Shown here piece by piece: positions 23,758 through 31,728 of a stretch of 44,525 nucleotides of DNA. The first letter of the stretch is position 1, and every line of letters starts with the position of its first letter. Source of the DNA: Vicinamibacteria bacterium (lineage in GTDB: Bacteria > Acidobacteriota > Vicinamibacteria > Fen-336 > JAGNNV01); contig JAIBCN010000079.1 in assembly GCA_019694155.1 (NCBI GenBank), forward strand, positions 1-44,525, in the 5' to 3' direction. The position numbers and the translations under genes were made by a program. The notes beneath the pieces are model-generated. The model saw only the letters and a program-made list of their open reading frames with translations, made no database searches and was not told the DNA's origin.

Positions 23758-26700
23758 TCACGCGAGAGAAGCGCCCAGGAGGCGCGCGAGGTCCCGCGCC
23801 TCCACTCCCTTGCGCCGGGCATAGTCATCGGCCTGGTCGGCTCCGATCGGGCCCACCGTGAAGTACCGGGACGCCGGATGCGAAAAGATCAGGCCGGACA
23901 CGGCGCTGCCCGGGGTCATGGCATAGCTAGAGGTGAGGGAAATGCCCGTTTTGGCCGTCCCGCCGAGGAGTTCGAGGATCGTCGCCTTCTCCGAGTGATC
24001 CGGCTGAGCGGGATACCCGGGCGCCGGACGGATGCCTCGATAGCGCTCTTTGACCAGATCCTCGATGGAGAGATCGGTGTCGATCCCCCATGCCTTGCGG
24101 GCCTCGCGATGGGTCCACTCGGCCGCCGCCTCCGCGAGGCGATCCGCCAGGGTCTTGGCCAGGATGGAATGGTAGTCATCGTGATCCTTCTCGAATCGCG
24201 CAACCATTTCGTCGAGGCCGCCGGTCACGGCCACTGCGAAGGCGCCGATCGAGTCGGGAACACCCGTCTCAATGGGAGCGATGAGATCCGAGAGAGCCGC
24301 GTACGGCTCGTCCACCACCTTCTTCGTCTGCTGCCGCAGCGTGTGCAGGTCCACTCGTGCGGTCCCGGTCTCCACTTCTATGTCGTCGTGGTGCGTGGAG
24401 GCCGCGCGGAAGATCCCGAGGCTCGAGCGAACCTGCAGCGCTCCGGGCACGGACATCGCTTTCAACATGGTCTGTCCGTCGGCGAAAACCTCCTTCGCCT
24501 TCTCGCCCCACTTCGGATGCTCGAAGATCTTCGGGTACGTTCCCGTGAGCTCCCAGGCGGCAAAGAACGGAGACCAGTCGATGAGCGGAACAAGCACCGC
24601 GACGGGCACATCCACATGCCTGACGCCCAGGAAGGAGGGCACGGGCGGCACGTAGCTCTTCCAGTCGGTCGCGAGCTTCCTGGCCCGCGCGTCGGCTAGA
24701 GGTACGAGGACTCTCTGCGAGACCTTGTTCGCGTAGTCGGTCCGCAGCCGCTCCTGCTCCCGATGGTTCACGTCGACGTAGGCCTGTCGCTCGGAGGACT
24801 TGAGGCTCGTGAGCACGCCCACCGCACGCGACGCGTCGAGAACGTGAACGACAGGCTGGTCGTAAGCGGGCGCCACCTTCACTGCGGTGTGCGCCTTCGA
24901 CGTGGTCGCCCCGCCGATCAGCAGCGGGACGGTGAACTTGAGCCGCTTCATTTCCGAAGCGACATGCACCATCTCGTCGAGCGAAGGTGTGATCAGGCCG
25001 GAGAGACCGATGGCGTCGACGTTGCGCTCCTTCGCCACCTTGAGGATCTCCTCGCACTGAACCATGACCCCGAGGTCGATGATCTCGTACCCGTTGCAGG
25101 CGAGGACCACGCCGACGATGTTCTTCCCGATGTCGTGCACGTCGCCCTTCACCGTTGCGAGCAACACCTTCCCCGCCGCCGAACTTGTGGCCTTCTCGGC
25201 CTCGAGGTAAGGCTGGAGCCAGGCCACCGCCTTCTTCATCACCCGGGCACTCTTCACCACCTGGGGCAGGAACATCCGGCCCGAGCCGAAGAGATCTCCC
25301 ACCACGCTCATCGCGTCCATGAGCGGGCCCTCGATCACGGTCAGAGGCTTGCCGTACTTCTTGAGCGCCTCCGCCACGTCGGCCTCGATGTGGTCGGCGT
25401 TCCCGGCCACGAGCGCGTGCTGGAGCCGGCCTTCGAGGGGCAGGCTGCGCCACGTCTCCGCGGCGGCCTTCTTCGCTTCCCCGCCCACGCTCATCGAGGA
25501 CGCGTGATTGAGCAAACGCTCGGTCGCGTCGGGGCGGCGGTTCAGCAGCACATCCTCGACGAGGTCGCGCAGTTCGCGGTCAATCTCCTCGTACACGCCG
25601 AGCTGGCCCGCGTTCACGATGCCCATGTCGAGGCCGGCCTTTACCGCGTGGTAGAGGAAAGCGGTGTGCATGGCCTCGCGCACGGCGTTCTGGCCGCGGA
25701 AAGCGAAGGACACGTTGCTGATGCCGCCACTCACCTTCGCGTGGGGGCAGCGTTCCTTGATGAGGCGGGTGGACTCGATGAACGAGACGACGTAGTTCGC
25801 GTGTTCCTCGATCCCCGTGCCCACGGTCAGGACGTTCGGGTCGAAGATGATGTCCTCGGGCGGGAAGCCGATCTCCCGGGTGAGGATCCGGTAGGCGCGC
25901 TCGGCGATGGCGACGCGCCGCTCGGTGTTGTCGGCCTGACCCTGCTCGTCAAAGGCCATCACAATGACCGCGGCGCCATAGCGCCGCACCAGCCTCGCGT
26001 GCCTCTTGAAGGTCTCCTCGCCTTCCTTGAGGGAGATGGAGTTCACCACCCCTTTGCCCTGGAGGCACTGAAGCCCCGCCTCGATCACCGACCATTTCGA
26101 TGAGTCGAGCATGATGGGCACCCGCGCCACGTCCGGCTCGCTCGCGAGCAGGTTGAGGAAGTCCCGCATGGTCTTCTCGGAGTCGAGCATGCCCTCGTCG
26201 AAGTTGACGTCGATGATCTGCGCGCCGTTCTCCGCCTGCTGGCGCGCGATGCGCACGCCCTCGTCGAGCTTCCCTTCGAGCACGAGCTTCGCGAACTTCG
26301 GCGAACCCGTGACGTTCGTCCGCTCCCCCACGTTGACGAAGTTGGACTCGGGACGGATGGTCACGGCTTCGAGGCCGGAGAGACGCAGCAGGGGCGTCTT
26401 GGACGGCGGAACCCGCGGAGGCACGCCCTCGCTCAGCTTCTTGAGGGCGCGGATGTGGTCGGGCGTGGTGCCACAGCATCCGCCGACGAGGTTCAGCCAC
26501 CCACCCTTGACGAAGTCGGTCATGGCCTCGACCATGCTCTCGGGCGTCTCGTCGAAACCCCCGAAGGCGTTGGGCAGGCCGGCGTTGGGATAGCAACTCG
26601 TGCGCACCCAGGCGATGCGCGCGAGTTCCTCCATGAAGGGCCTCATCTGGGTGGCCCCGAGCGCGCAGTTGATCCCCACCGAGAAGAGCGGGAAGTGCGA

Positions 26701-27402
26701 CACGGAGTTCCAGAAGGCCTCGATGGTCTGGCCGGACAGCGTGCGACCGCTCTGATCGGTGATGGTGACCGAGAGCATCACGGGCACGCGCGAGCCTCGT
26801 TCCTCGAAGATCTCCTCGATGGCGAACAGCGCGGCCTTCGCGTTCAGGGTATCGAAGACGGTCTCCACCAGAAGCAGGTCCGAGCCGCCGTCGAGCAGCC
26901 CCCGCACCTGGTCGCGGTACGCGAGCCTCACGTCGTTGAAGGTCACGTCGCGAGCGCCGGGATTGTCGACGTCCCGGGACATCGACGTGGTCCGGTTCAT
27001 GGGGCCGAGGGACCCGGCCACGAACTTCGGTCCCACTCCCCCGTCTTTGAGGTACGCATCGATGGCCGCGCGCACCCGCTTCGCTCCCTCGAAGTTCAGC
27101 TCATAGGCAATCGACTCCAGGCCGTAGTCGGCCTGCGAGATCGCCTGAGCGCTGAAGGTGTTCGTCTCGATCAGGTCGGCTCCGGCGTCGAGGTAGGCGC
27201 GGTGCACTTTCTCCACCACATCGGGGCGGGTGAGGATCAGGAGATCGTTGTTGCCCTTGAGCAGCTTCTTGACGTCCTTGAAGCGTTCGCCCCGGAAGTC
27301 CTCCTCGGTGAGGCTCTCCCGCTGAAGCATGGTCCCCATCGCTCCATCGATGATGGCGATCCGCTGGGAGCACAGTTCTTCGAGAGTGGAGGGCTGTTTC
27401 AT
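23758..27402 (-). CDS. metH: Cobalamin-dependent methionine synthase
   Basis: The 1214-aa product methylates homocysteine using methyltetrahydrofolate and cobalamin. All four modules are present, in E. coli-like length. They are the homocysteine-binding barrel with zinc ligands Cys246, Cys309 and Cys310 ([17 protein letters not shown]), the pterin-binding domain ([16 protein letters not shown]), the cobalamin domain with DVHDIGKN (His756 as lower ligand) and [13 protein letters not shown], and the SAM-binding reactivation domain ending [12 protein letters not shown]. The start is ATG 27402, since GAMGTML follows about 20 residues later as in other MetH proteins; an ATG 33 nt upstream is possible but adds an unlikely N-terminus. 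No cobalamin or SAM riboswitch is recognisable upstream, but a palindrome lies there. Confidence 0.97.
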   Translation of the reverse strand: MKQPSTLEELCSQRIAIIDGAMGTMLQRESLTEEDFRGERFKDVKKLLKGNNDLLILTRPDVVEKVHRAYLDAGADLIETNTFSAQAISQADYGLESIAYELNFEGAKRVRAAIDAYLKDGGVGPKFVAGSLGPMNRTTSMSRDVDNPGARDVTFNDVRLAYRDQVRGLLDGGSDLLLVETVFDTLNAKAALFAIEEIFEERGSRVPVMLSVTITDQSGRTLSGQTIEAFWNSVSHFPLFSVGINCALGATQMRPFMEELARIAWVRTSCYPNAGLPNAFGGFDETPESMVEAMTDFVKGGWLNLVGGCCGTTPDHIRALKKLSEGVPPRVPPSKTPLLRLSGLEAVTIRPESNFVNVGERTNVTGSPKFAKLVLEGKLDEGVRIARQQAENGAQIIDVNFDEGMLDSEKTMRDFLNLLASEPDVARVPIMLDSSKWSVIEAGLQCLQGKGVVNSISLKEGEETFKRHARLVRRYGAAVIVMAFDEQGQADNTERRVAIAERAYRILTREIGFPPEDIIFDPNVLTVGTGIEEHANYVVSFIESTRLIKERCPHAKVSGGISNVSFAFRGQNAVREAMHTAFLYHAVKAGLDMGIVNAGQLGVYEEIDRELRDLVEDVLLNRRPDATERLLNHASSMSVGGEAKKAAAETWRSLPLEGRLQHALVAGNADHIEADVAEALKKYGKPLTVIEGPLMDAMSVVGDLFGSGRMFLPQVVKSARVMKKAVAWLQPYLEAEKATSSAAGKVLLATVKGDVHDIGKNIVGVVLACNGYEIIDLGVMVQCEEILKVAKERNVDAIGLSGLITPSLDEMVHVASEMKRLKFTVPLLIGGATTSKAHTAVKVAPAYDQPVVHVLDASRAVGVLTSLKSSERQAYVDVNHREQERLRTDYANKVSQRVLVPLADARARKLATDWKSYVPPVPSFLGVRHVDVPVAVLVPLIDWSPFFAAWELTGTYPKIFEHPKWGEKAKEVFADGQTMLKAMSVPGALQVRSSLGIFRAASTHHDDIEVETGTARVDLHTLRQQTKKVVDEPYAALSDLIAPIETGVPDSIGAFAVAVTGGLDEMVARFEKDHDDYHSILAKTLADRLAEAAAEWTHREARKAWGIDTDLSIEDLVKERYRGIRPAPGYPAQPDHSEKATILELLGGTAKTGISLTSSYAMTPGSAVSGLIFSHPASRYFTVGPIGADQADDYARRKGVEARDLARLLGASLA

Positions 27403-27432
27403 GGCACCGCGAAGTGTACAACTCCAGCCGTT

Positions 27433-27450
27433 CATCCGGTTAATCGGATG
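27433..27450. promoter_or_regulatory. Near-perfect 18-bp palindrome upstream of metH
   Basis: CATCCGGTTAATCGGATG consists of 6-bp arms CATCCG and CGGATG around a GTTAAT centre and lies 31-48 nt upstream of the metH ATG. That is where an operator for a dimeric repressor or activator would sit. It is not one of the MetJ or SahR consensus boxes I know, and no known regulator gene is in the window. It could also be a small mRNA hairpin near the start. Confidence 0.4.
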
Positions 27451-27564
27451 GATAGCTCGTCACCCCTGCGAAAGCCGGGGCCCACTTCCCCCTAACCCCC
27501 TCCCTTCCTTGATCCACCATCACGGCCGAGTACGAGTACGAACACGAGCACGACAAGACCCCAT

Positions 27565-27738
27565 CCGTCATTGCGAGGGACCGCTCCGTTGGAGCGGGCC
27601 CGAAGCAATCCCGTGCCCCCCGCACCCACCCTCCGCTCACTTCGCGCCTCCTAAGCGGTGGTCCTCGTCCGCGGTGACGCTTCCAGGCGCGGGACTGCTT
27701 CGTCGCCGCACTCTTCGCTGGGCTCCTCGCAGTGACGG
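27565..27738. repeat. MITE-like inverted-repeat element (174 bp)
   Basis: The left end reads CCGTCATTGCGAGG, later CGAAGCAATCCCG. The right end, read as its reverse complement, gives CCGTCACTGCGAGG, later CGAAGCAGTCCCG. The two ends therefore form imperfect inverted repeats of about 50 bp. The CATTGCGAGG...CGAAGCAATC wording is that of a family of non-coding interspersed repeats seen in many unrelated genomes, often as folded palindromic elements. No gene is inside. It lies in host DNA between metH and the integrated element. Confidence 0.75.
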
Positions 27739-27819
27739 GGCGGAATTCCGAGGGCCAACGTACGGCAGGTAAACAGCCGGCTGATAGGTGGAGGTGGCCC
27801 CGGTTTCTGCGGCCCAAGG

Positions 27820-27836
27820 CCGGGCTTCGCGCCCGG
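27820..27836. terminator. GC-rich hairpin beside the left attachment site
   Basis: CCGGGC-TTCGC-GCCCGG makes a 6-bp stem with a 5-nt loop. In the state before integration it would lie about 17-33 nt downstream of the tRNA-Sec 3' end, so it may be its original terminator. No T-run is present, and the surrounding GTGACGG...CCCGGG wording also resembles a REP-like repeat. Confidence 0.35.
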
Positions 27837-27852
27837 GGTGACGGAAGTCGGC

Positions 27853-27880
27853 TGGCGGAAGCGCGTGGGAATCGAACCCA
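27853..27880. repeat. Left attachment site (attL), 28-bp core
   Basis: The sequence begins TGGCGGAAGCGCG and ends AATCGAACCCA, and is identical to the 3' end of tRNA-Sec (CCA, acceptor 3' strand, T arm) at 40039-40066. Flanking bases differ immediately outside on both sides. It is too short to be a functional tRNA. Confidence 0.9.
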
Positions 27881-28006
27881 TCGCAGCGATACACATCAGG
27901 ATATCGTGTGCAAGCTAGTCAACGACTTACGGTCCAGAGCGCGGGTTTCTTTAGCCCCGATTTGTACCGTATCTCCTGGCATTCGGCCACATGTTGGCCA
28001 CAAGGG

Positions 28007-28309
28007 TCAGCCGCGGCGGCGTCGGATTCGGTGAGATGCCAGGAACGCTTCCCAGGCACTCCTCGGGAACCGCCAGTGGCCTCGGCGCCGTCGCTGTCGG
28101 GCGCCAACGATGAGGCCCTTCAGGCACCACTTCGCCACCGCGGTGGTCGTGACTCGAGCCTCCATGGCCGCTTGGGCCCCGGTCATGACCTCCTCTGGAT
28201 TGCCCCGGGGCCGGACCGGCCTGGGGCATTCCAGGTAGGCGTCCATGGCTTCAAGCGCGAGCGCGAACGCCCGGGCCAGCATCTCGCGCGGGCTCTCCCG
28301 TGAGGTCAT
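28007..28309 (-). CDS. Small helix-turn-helix protein (possible regulator or excisionase-like)
   Basis: The 100-aa product has a winged-helix/MerR-type (HTH_17-like) C-terminal half: AMEARVTTTAVAKWCLKGLI, then GHWRFPRSAWEAFLASH. This pattern, in which a short helix-turn-helix is followed by a wing and an (R/W)-x-P-x-x-x-(W/V)-x-x-(F/Y) stretch, is common in excisionases and phage regulators. The N-terminus is helical. It is the gene nearest the left attachment site and overlaps the 86-aa gene above by ATGA. Its very basic tail (RIRRRRG) suits DNA binding. Partner DNA is unknown. Confidence 0.65.
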   Translation of the reverse strand: MTSRESPREMLARAFALALEAMDAYLECPRPVRPRGNPEEVMTGAQAAMEARVTTTAVAKWCLKGLIVGARQRRRRGHWRFPRSAWEAFLASHRIRRRRG

Positions 28310-28566
28310 GCTGGCACCCTTGCCGTGGGCCGGCGGATGGGAGCCTTCGAACTCTTCGCCAGCATGCGAATGGTCTGTGCAACCATAGAGGCGACGCGCG
28401 CGCAGTTCTCCATAATTTCGAGATCTCGATCGTCCTCCATGACCCTTCGCGCTCTCGACATCCTACCCAGCAGGCGGCCGAGATCGGTCGTGATGGACGC
28501 GCACTTCTTCATGGCTTGCCGCGCGACGATCGGTGCGGAGCGGCGGGCCCTAGCTCTCTTCTTCAT
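28306..28566 (-). CDS. Small basic helical phage protein, unknown function
   Basis: The 86-aa product starts at ATG 28566, preceded by AAGGAAGAGGA in ribosome-binding position; upstream in-frame ATGs would run through the promoter region. The N-terminus is strongly basic (MKKRARARRSAPIVARQAMKK), followed by a predicted long helix (MEDDRDLEIMENCARVASMV). No motif is recognised. It is coupled to the downstream helix-turn-helix gene (ATGA) and divergent from the zinc-ribbon gene. Confidence 0.6.
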   Translation of the reverse strand: MKKRARARRSAPIVARQAMKKCASITTDLGRLLGRMSRARRVMEDDRDLEIMENCARVASMVAQTIRMLAKSSKAPIRRPTARVPA

Positions 28567-28620
28567 GGTTGTGGTCCTCTTCCTTAAGATGGGGGAGTCC
28601 TCTTCAGAACGACGGTTACA

Positions 28621-28644
28621 GGGTACCCCTTTAGGGGTATACCC
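28621..28644. promoter_or_regulatory. Interrupted palindrome in the divergent promoter region at the element's left end
   Basis: Arms GGGTACCCC (28621-28629) and GGGGTATACCC (28634-28644) flank a TTTA centre; the right arm carries an extra TA. A minus-strand TTGACG (28644-28649) abuts it, and on the plus strand TGATACACT lies 7-15 nt further right, close to the GTG of the zinc-ribbon gene. The arrangement suggests one operator controlling both divergent transcripts. If the -10 is TACACT, the zinc-ribbon mRNA would have an almost absent leader. Confidence 0.45.
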
Positions 28645-28666
28645 GTCAAGTGATACACTCACGCCC

Positions 28667-28831
28667 GTGAGCGCGAAGAAGACGAAGGTGGAGGCGTGGA
28701 TATGCCGCTGCGAACGCTGCGGCCATGAATGGCAGAGTTTCGGGTCCGAGCGGCCGGTCCGCTGCGCGTCTCCGAAGTGCAAAAGCCCCTATTGGTTCAC
28801 CCCACGCGGAGCGGCCAAGAAGACCCAATAG
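28667..28831 (+). CDS. Zinc-ribbon mini-protein
   Basis: The 54-aa product starts at GTG 28667. Four cysteines in two CxxC-like pairs, CRCERCGHEW and CASPKCKSPYW, form a zinc ribbon of a type found in many small phage and chromosomal proteins. The C-terminus is basic. A longer upstream reading in this frame crosses the divergent gene and the palindrome and is unlikely. It is the only plus-strand gene in the left part of the element and is convergent with the coiled-coil gene. Role unknown; zinc ribbons often bind nucleic acid or partner proteins. Confidence 0.65.
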   Translation: MSAKKTKVEAWICRCERCGHEWQSFGSERPVRCASPKCKSPYWFTPRGAAKKTQ

Positions 28832-28925
28832 AGGCAGGTGCCGCGTGCCCGAGCGCGAAGGCCCAGATCAAAGGTTTCGCGCCCTTCTTGATGGCTTGGA
28901 GGGCGCGCGGCGCGCCCCGTACGTT

Positions 28926-29573
28926 CTAGGCCGTGACGAGGAATTCGCCCCTGGCGCGCTGTTCGGCGAGCTCTCGGTCAAGCGCGGCCTGACGAGCCGC
29001 GGCTTCATGCCGTTCACGGACGGCGTCCAGCTGCTGCAGGGTGATCCCGACATCAGCGGCCCCGGCAACGATGGCCTGATGCTGCTCCTCGACCGCGGCG
29101 ATGGCGGCGTCGATCTCCGCAAGCTTCGCCGCTCTTTCCTTCTCGGGAAGGCCGAATCGCGCCCCGGATAGGTGGACGACTTCTGAGATCCGCTTCTTCA
29201 TCACCTCCGGCAGCAATGCGCAGAGGTCGTGGAAAGTGAGCGCGCCTTGAAGATCACCAAAGGAAGGGAGGCTCGGAACAACACGCACCTGCCGCGAGGA
29301 GCCATCGCCGCGATGCTTCTCATGTCCGGAGAGTTGGCGCACAATCCCCGTGCCGTGAGTCCCTACCCATTTCTCCGCGTGCTCGTCGACGAGTCGGTGA
29401 GCGTTCGCGATCACCTCATCCTCGCTCGCATAGGCCGCCCGGATGCTCTTTCGTTCATAGAGCAGGGCCCCATGCTGGGCGCGGAGTTCGTCCTCTGCCT
29501 GGGTGATGGTCTTTGCGGCGGCCAACGCCGCTCGGACCGTCACGAGTGCGTCATCAGTCTTCGTCTTTGCCAT
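28926..29573 (-). CDS. Coiled-coil phage protein, unknown function
   Basis: The 215-aa product starts at ATG 29573 with AAGGA about 12 nt upstream. It has three heptad-rich regions: residues about 10-60 (VTVRAALAAAKTITQAEDEL), about 130-180 (EKERAAKLAEIDAAIAAVEE) and the C-terminal helix (VRERHEAAARQAALDREL). There is no membrane segment and no enzyme motif. Position two genes after the portal is where lambda-like phages have the head protease and scaffold; a scaffold-like role fits the coiled coils but no protease residues are seen. Confidence 0.7.
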   Translation of the reverse strand: MAKTKTDDALVTVRAALAAAKTITQAEDELRAQHGALLYERKSIRAAYASEDEVIANAHRLVDEHAEKWVGTHGTGIVRQLSGHEKHRGDGSSRQVRVVPSLPSFGDLQGALTFHDLCALLPEVMKKRISEVVHLSGARFGLPEKERAAKLAEIDAAIAAVEEQHQAIVAGAADVGITLQQLDAVRERHEAAARQAALDRELAEQRARGEFLVTA

Positions 29574-29587
29574 TTGCAGGTCTTCCT

Positions 29588-29794
29588 TTAGTTGAGTTCG
29601 TTCTTCGGTGGATCGGGCGAAAAGTCGCCGGCCCGGTGTGGCGCATGTGGACATTCAGGGGTGTGTTCGACATCGGGCTCGTCGCGCTCACTGAATGGAA
29701 GCGGGCCCAGGGCACCACAGGCATTGCAGGCGCATCGAAGCTCGACCCCGCCGTCCGGAAGCTCCAGAGGAGGGGCGAGACGGAAGCGCGCCAT
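29588..29794 (-). CDS. Small Cys-containing phage protein
   Basis: The 68-aa product starts at ATG 29794, fused to the portal stop as TGATG, and ends 14 nt before the coiled-coil gene. Cysteines in CACNACGAL and a later EHTPECPH could bind one zinc ion. The rest is Pro-rich and acidic. The tight junctions on both sides are the main evidence; the family is not recognised. Confidence 0.6.
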   Translation of the reverse strand: MARFRLAPPLELPDGGVELRCACNACGALGPLPFSERDEPDVEHTPECPHAPHRAGDFSPDPPKNELN

Positions 29795-31236
29795 CAGGCG
29801 CCACCCTTCTTCCGCCCATCGGAGTCGAGGGACAGGCCAAGGGAGTCGGCACGCGCATTGTCGGCGGCGATCTGCGCGAGGACGGTCTCCGCATCCTCCC
29901 CCGAGGCCTCGGCGACCGCGGCCGAGAGACTGGTGAGACCGGCCTTGATCGAGCCGACGGTCGCGCTCACGTCCTGCACCGGATGCACGTATGGCCAGGC
30001 ATGCGCCCTCCAGGTCGCCCGCCGCGCGCCCGGATCGTCCACCGGCAGCTGGAGCGCGGACGCGCCAATCCAGGTCTTCCAGATCGGCCGGAGGAGACGC
30101 GGCACGAGGACAGACCAGCGGAACCGCTCGACGCGACGGCGCCATGCGTTGAGGATCACGCGCGCCAGGCGATCGTTGGCTCCCGACCAGTTGTGGGTCA
30201 CGACCTCAGGAGGCACGCCCGCCGCGATGCAGGCGATGCGCAGCTGGTCCTGGCCAAAGGACTGATTGGCCGGCGGGTCAGGTGGGTCCGAGAACTTGAC
30301 TTCTTCGCCGAGGCCAAGCTCCTCGAAAATGCCTGGCTCCAGGGCAACTATCGGGCGACCCGAGGAGTCCGTCTCCGCCGGTGGCTGGCCGGTCCATGGC
30401 GATGCGTCGTCGGAGGAGGAGCTTCCAGTCCGGAAGGCGACGTAGAGGTTGGCGAGCTGCTGGCGGAGCAAGACCGCGTCGGACCAGGCGTCAAGCAACC
30501 TCAGCCGGTTGAGCGCGGTCGCGAGAGCTGAGACCCCGCGAACCTGCCCCGGCCGCTCTTGGTCGAACACGTGAAGCATCGCCGCGGCCGGGATCCGGCG
30601 AGGCTCGGAGGCGCCGTTCGCGGGCAACGGCTCTCCGGGCACGACGTCGAGTACGTGATAAGCGACCACGCGGCCCAGAAGGTCGCGTTCGATGCCCTGC
30701 GCGATCGTGCCCCCCTCGATCGTTCGGGTGAGGTCGAAGGGGACTCGGGACGCGTCTATGACCTCGAGGGCGAGTGGCACGACGAGCTTGTCCTCCGGCT
30801 TCCGCGGGCGAAAGCGGACGAAGCACTCCCCCGCGGCGAGTACTTCCCGTACGACGACAGAGGTGAGCGCCGCAAAGTCCTCGCCCGCCGCGCCGGCGGT
30901 CTCCGCCCACTCCGACCAAAGGGAGTGCACGCGATCCCGCACGGCGGCCTCACGGGCAAGGCTGCGAGGAGTGAGGCCCCAGCCCACGACATCGTCGACC
31001 CACGCCTCCACGATTTGGCGCGCCACGCCGTCGTTGCGGTGCGCATCGCGACTACGAGCGCGGATCGTCGGAGCCGTTGACGTCGCGGCCACCGGTCCGG
31101 AGTCGGGCGGATTCCAGCCGCGCGTCCGGCGAGTCTGTGATCCCGCTTCGTAGTCAACGCGCGCCTGAACCTTTGGCACGGGTGAAGCGCCGCGCCCCCC
31201 GCCGGTACCCCCGAAGAACCTCTGAAAAAGACCCAT
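29794..31236 (-). CDS. Phage portal protein (lambda gpB family)
   Basis: The 480-aa product is the dodecameric ring through which DNA enters the head. It opens with MGLFQRFFGG and a polar linker. The portal core begins RARSRDAHRNDGVARQIVEA and WVDDVVGWGLTP, the usual opening of lambda-family portals. LTSVVVREVLAAGECFVRF, GIERDLLGRVVAYHV, HVFDQERPGQVRGVS and the C-terminal ANQSFGQDQLRIACIAAGVP and EVVTHNWSGANDRLAR blocks match the family. It lies 3 nt from the 162-aa gene. The host shows no matching capsid gene in the window. Confidence 0.9.
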   Translation of the reverse strand: MGLFQRFFGGTGGGRGASPVPKVQARVDYEAGSQTRRTRGWNPPDSGPVAATSTAPTIRARSRDAHRNDGVARQIVEAWVDDVVGWGLTPRSLAREAAVRDRVHSLWSEWAETAGAAGEDFAALTSVVVREVLAAGECFVRFRPRKPEDKLVVPLALEVIDASRVPFDLTRTIEGGTIAQGIERDLLGRVVAYHVLDVVPGEPLPANGASEPRRIPAAAMLHVFDQERPGQVRGVSALATALNRLRLLDAWSDAVLLRQQLANLYVAFRTGSSSSDDASPWTGQPPAETDSSGRPIVALEPGIFEELGLGEEVKFSDPPDPPANQSFGQDQLRIACIAAGVPPEVVTHNWSGANDRLARVILNAWRRRVERFRWSVLVPRLLRPIWKTWIGASALQLPVDDPGARRATWRAHAWPYVHPVQDVSATVGSIKAGLTSLSAAVAEASGEDAETVLAQIAADNARADSLGLSLDSDGRKKGGA

Positions 31237-31239
31237 GGA

Positions 31240-31728
31240 TCATCCCCTCTTCTGCGGCACGCCGGCCGCCTCATAAAACTCCCTCGCGCGAACATTCAAC
31301 GCCGCTCGATTGATCGACTCCTGCGACGGGTAGTGCGTGCTCCCCGTCGGCCGCTTCCACGAAACGCAACGCCGCGGGCCAGGTACGAGCCAAGGCGCAA
31401 GCGGCAACTCGGTGAGACCTTCAGGGCCGAAGACGTCGGCATCCTCCGGGCGCCAGCCGAGTCGCGAGCGCGTGCGCCATCGGGCCGCCAGTTCGTCCTG
31501 CGCCCGTTGCGCCAGGTTGAAGGCATCCGCCCGCGCAACATCGGTGTCGCCATCCCTCCAGGCCTTGACGAGAGCGCGCAGCTCGAGATACGTGGCCGCC
31601 GCGAGACTGAGCACTGCCGGCGTATCGCGCCGCCGGCGGTCGAGTTCCTTTTTCGCATCGGAATCTCCTCCTCCGGCAAGGTGCTGAAGCTGCGACGTGC
31701 GCAGGCGCAGATAGTCCATGAGCCCCAT
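31240..31728 (-). CDS. Phage protein between terminase and portal, unknown
   Basis: The 162-aa product occupies the slot of lambda gpW (head-tail joining) but is more than twice as long and shows no gpW similarity that I can see. The N-terminal 100 residues are helical and charged (KKELDRRRRDTPAVLSLAAA; LNVRAREFYEAA at the end). A Trp/Pro-rich segment (APWLVPGPRRCVSWKRPTGS) lies around residues 110-130. It shares TGATG with the terminase stop and is 3 nt from the portal. It is probably a structural or packaging accessory protein. Confidence 0.75.
   Translation of the reverse strand: MGLMDYLRLRTSQLQHLAGGGDSDAKKELDRRRRDTPAVLSLAAATYLELRALVKAWRDGDTDVARADAFNLAQRAQDELAARWRTRSRLGWRPEDADVFGPEGLTELPLAPWLVPGPRRCVSWKRPTGSTHYPSQESINRAALNVRAREFYEAAGVPQKRG

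Noticed and set aside
27403..27564. Cobalamin or SAM riboswitch upstream of metH
   Set aside because: No B12-box or SAM-box sequence or suitable stem set was recognised. Only a palindrome and REP-like DNA are present.
27436..27852. Coding gene in the 400-nt host gap left of the element
   Set aside because: Frames here are short, run across the MITE-like inverted repeat, and have no ribosome binding sites or recognisable product.
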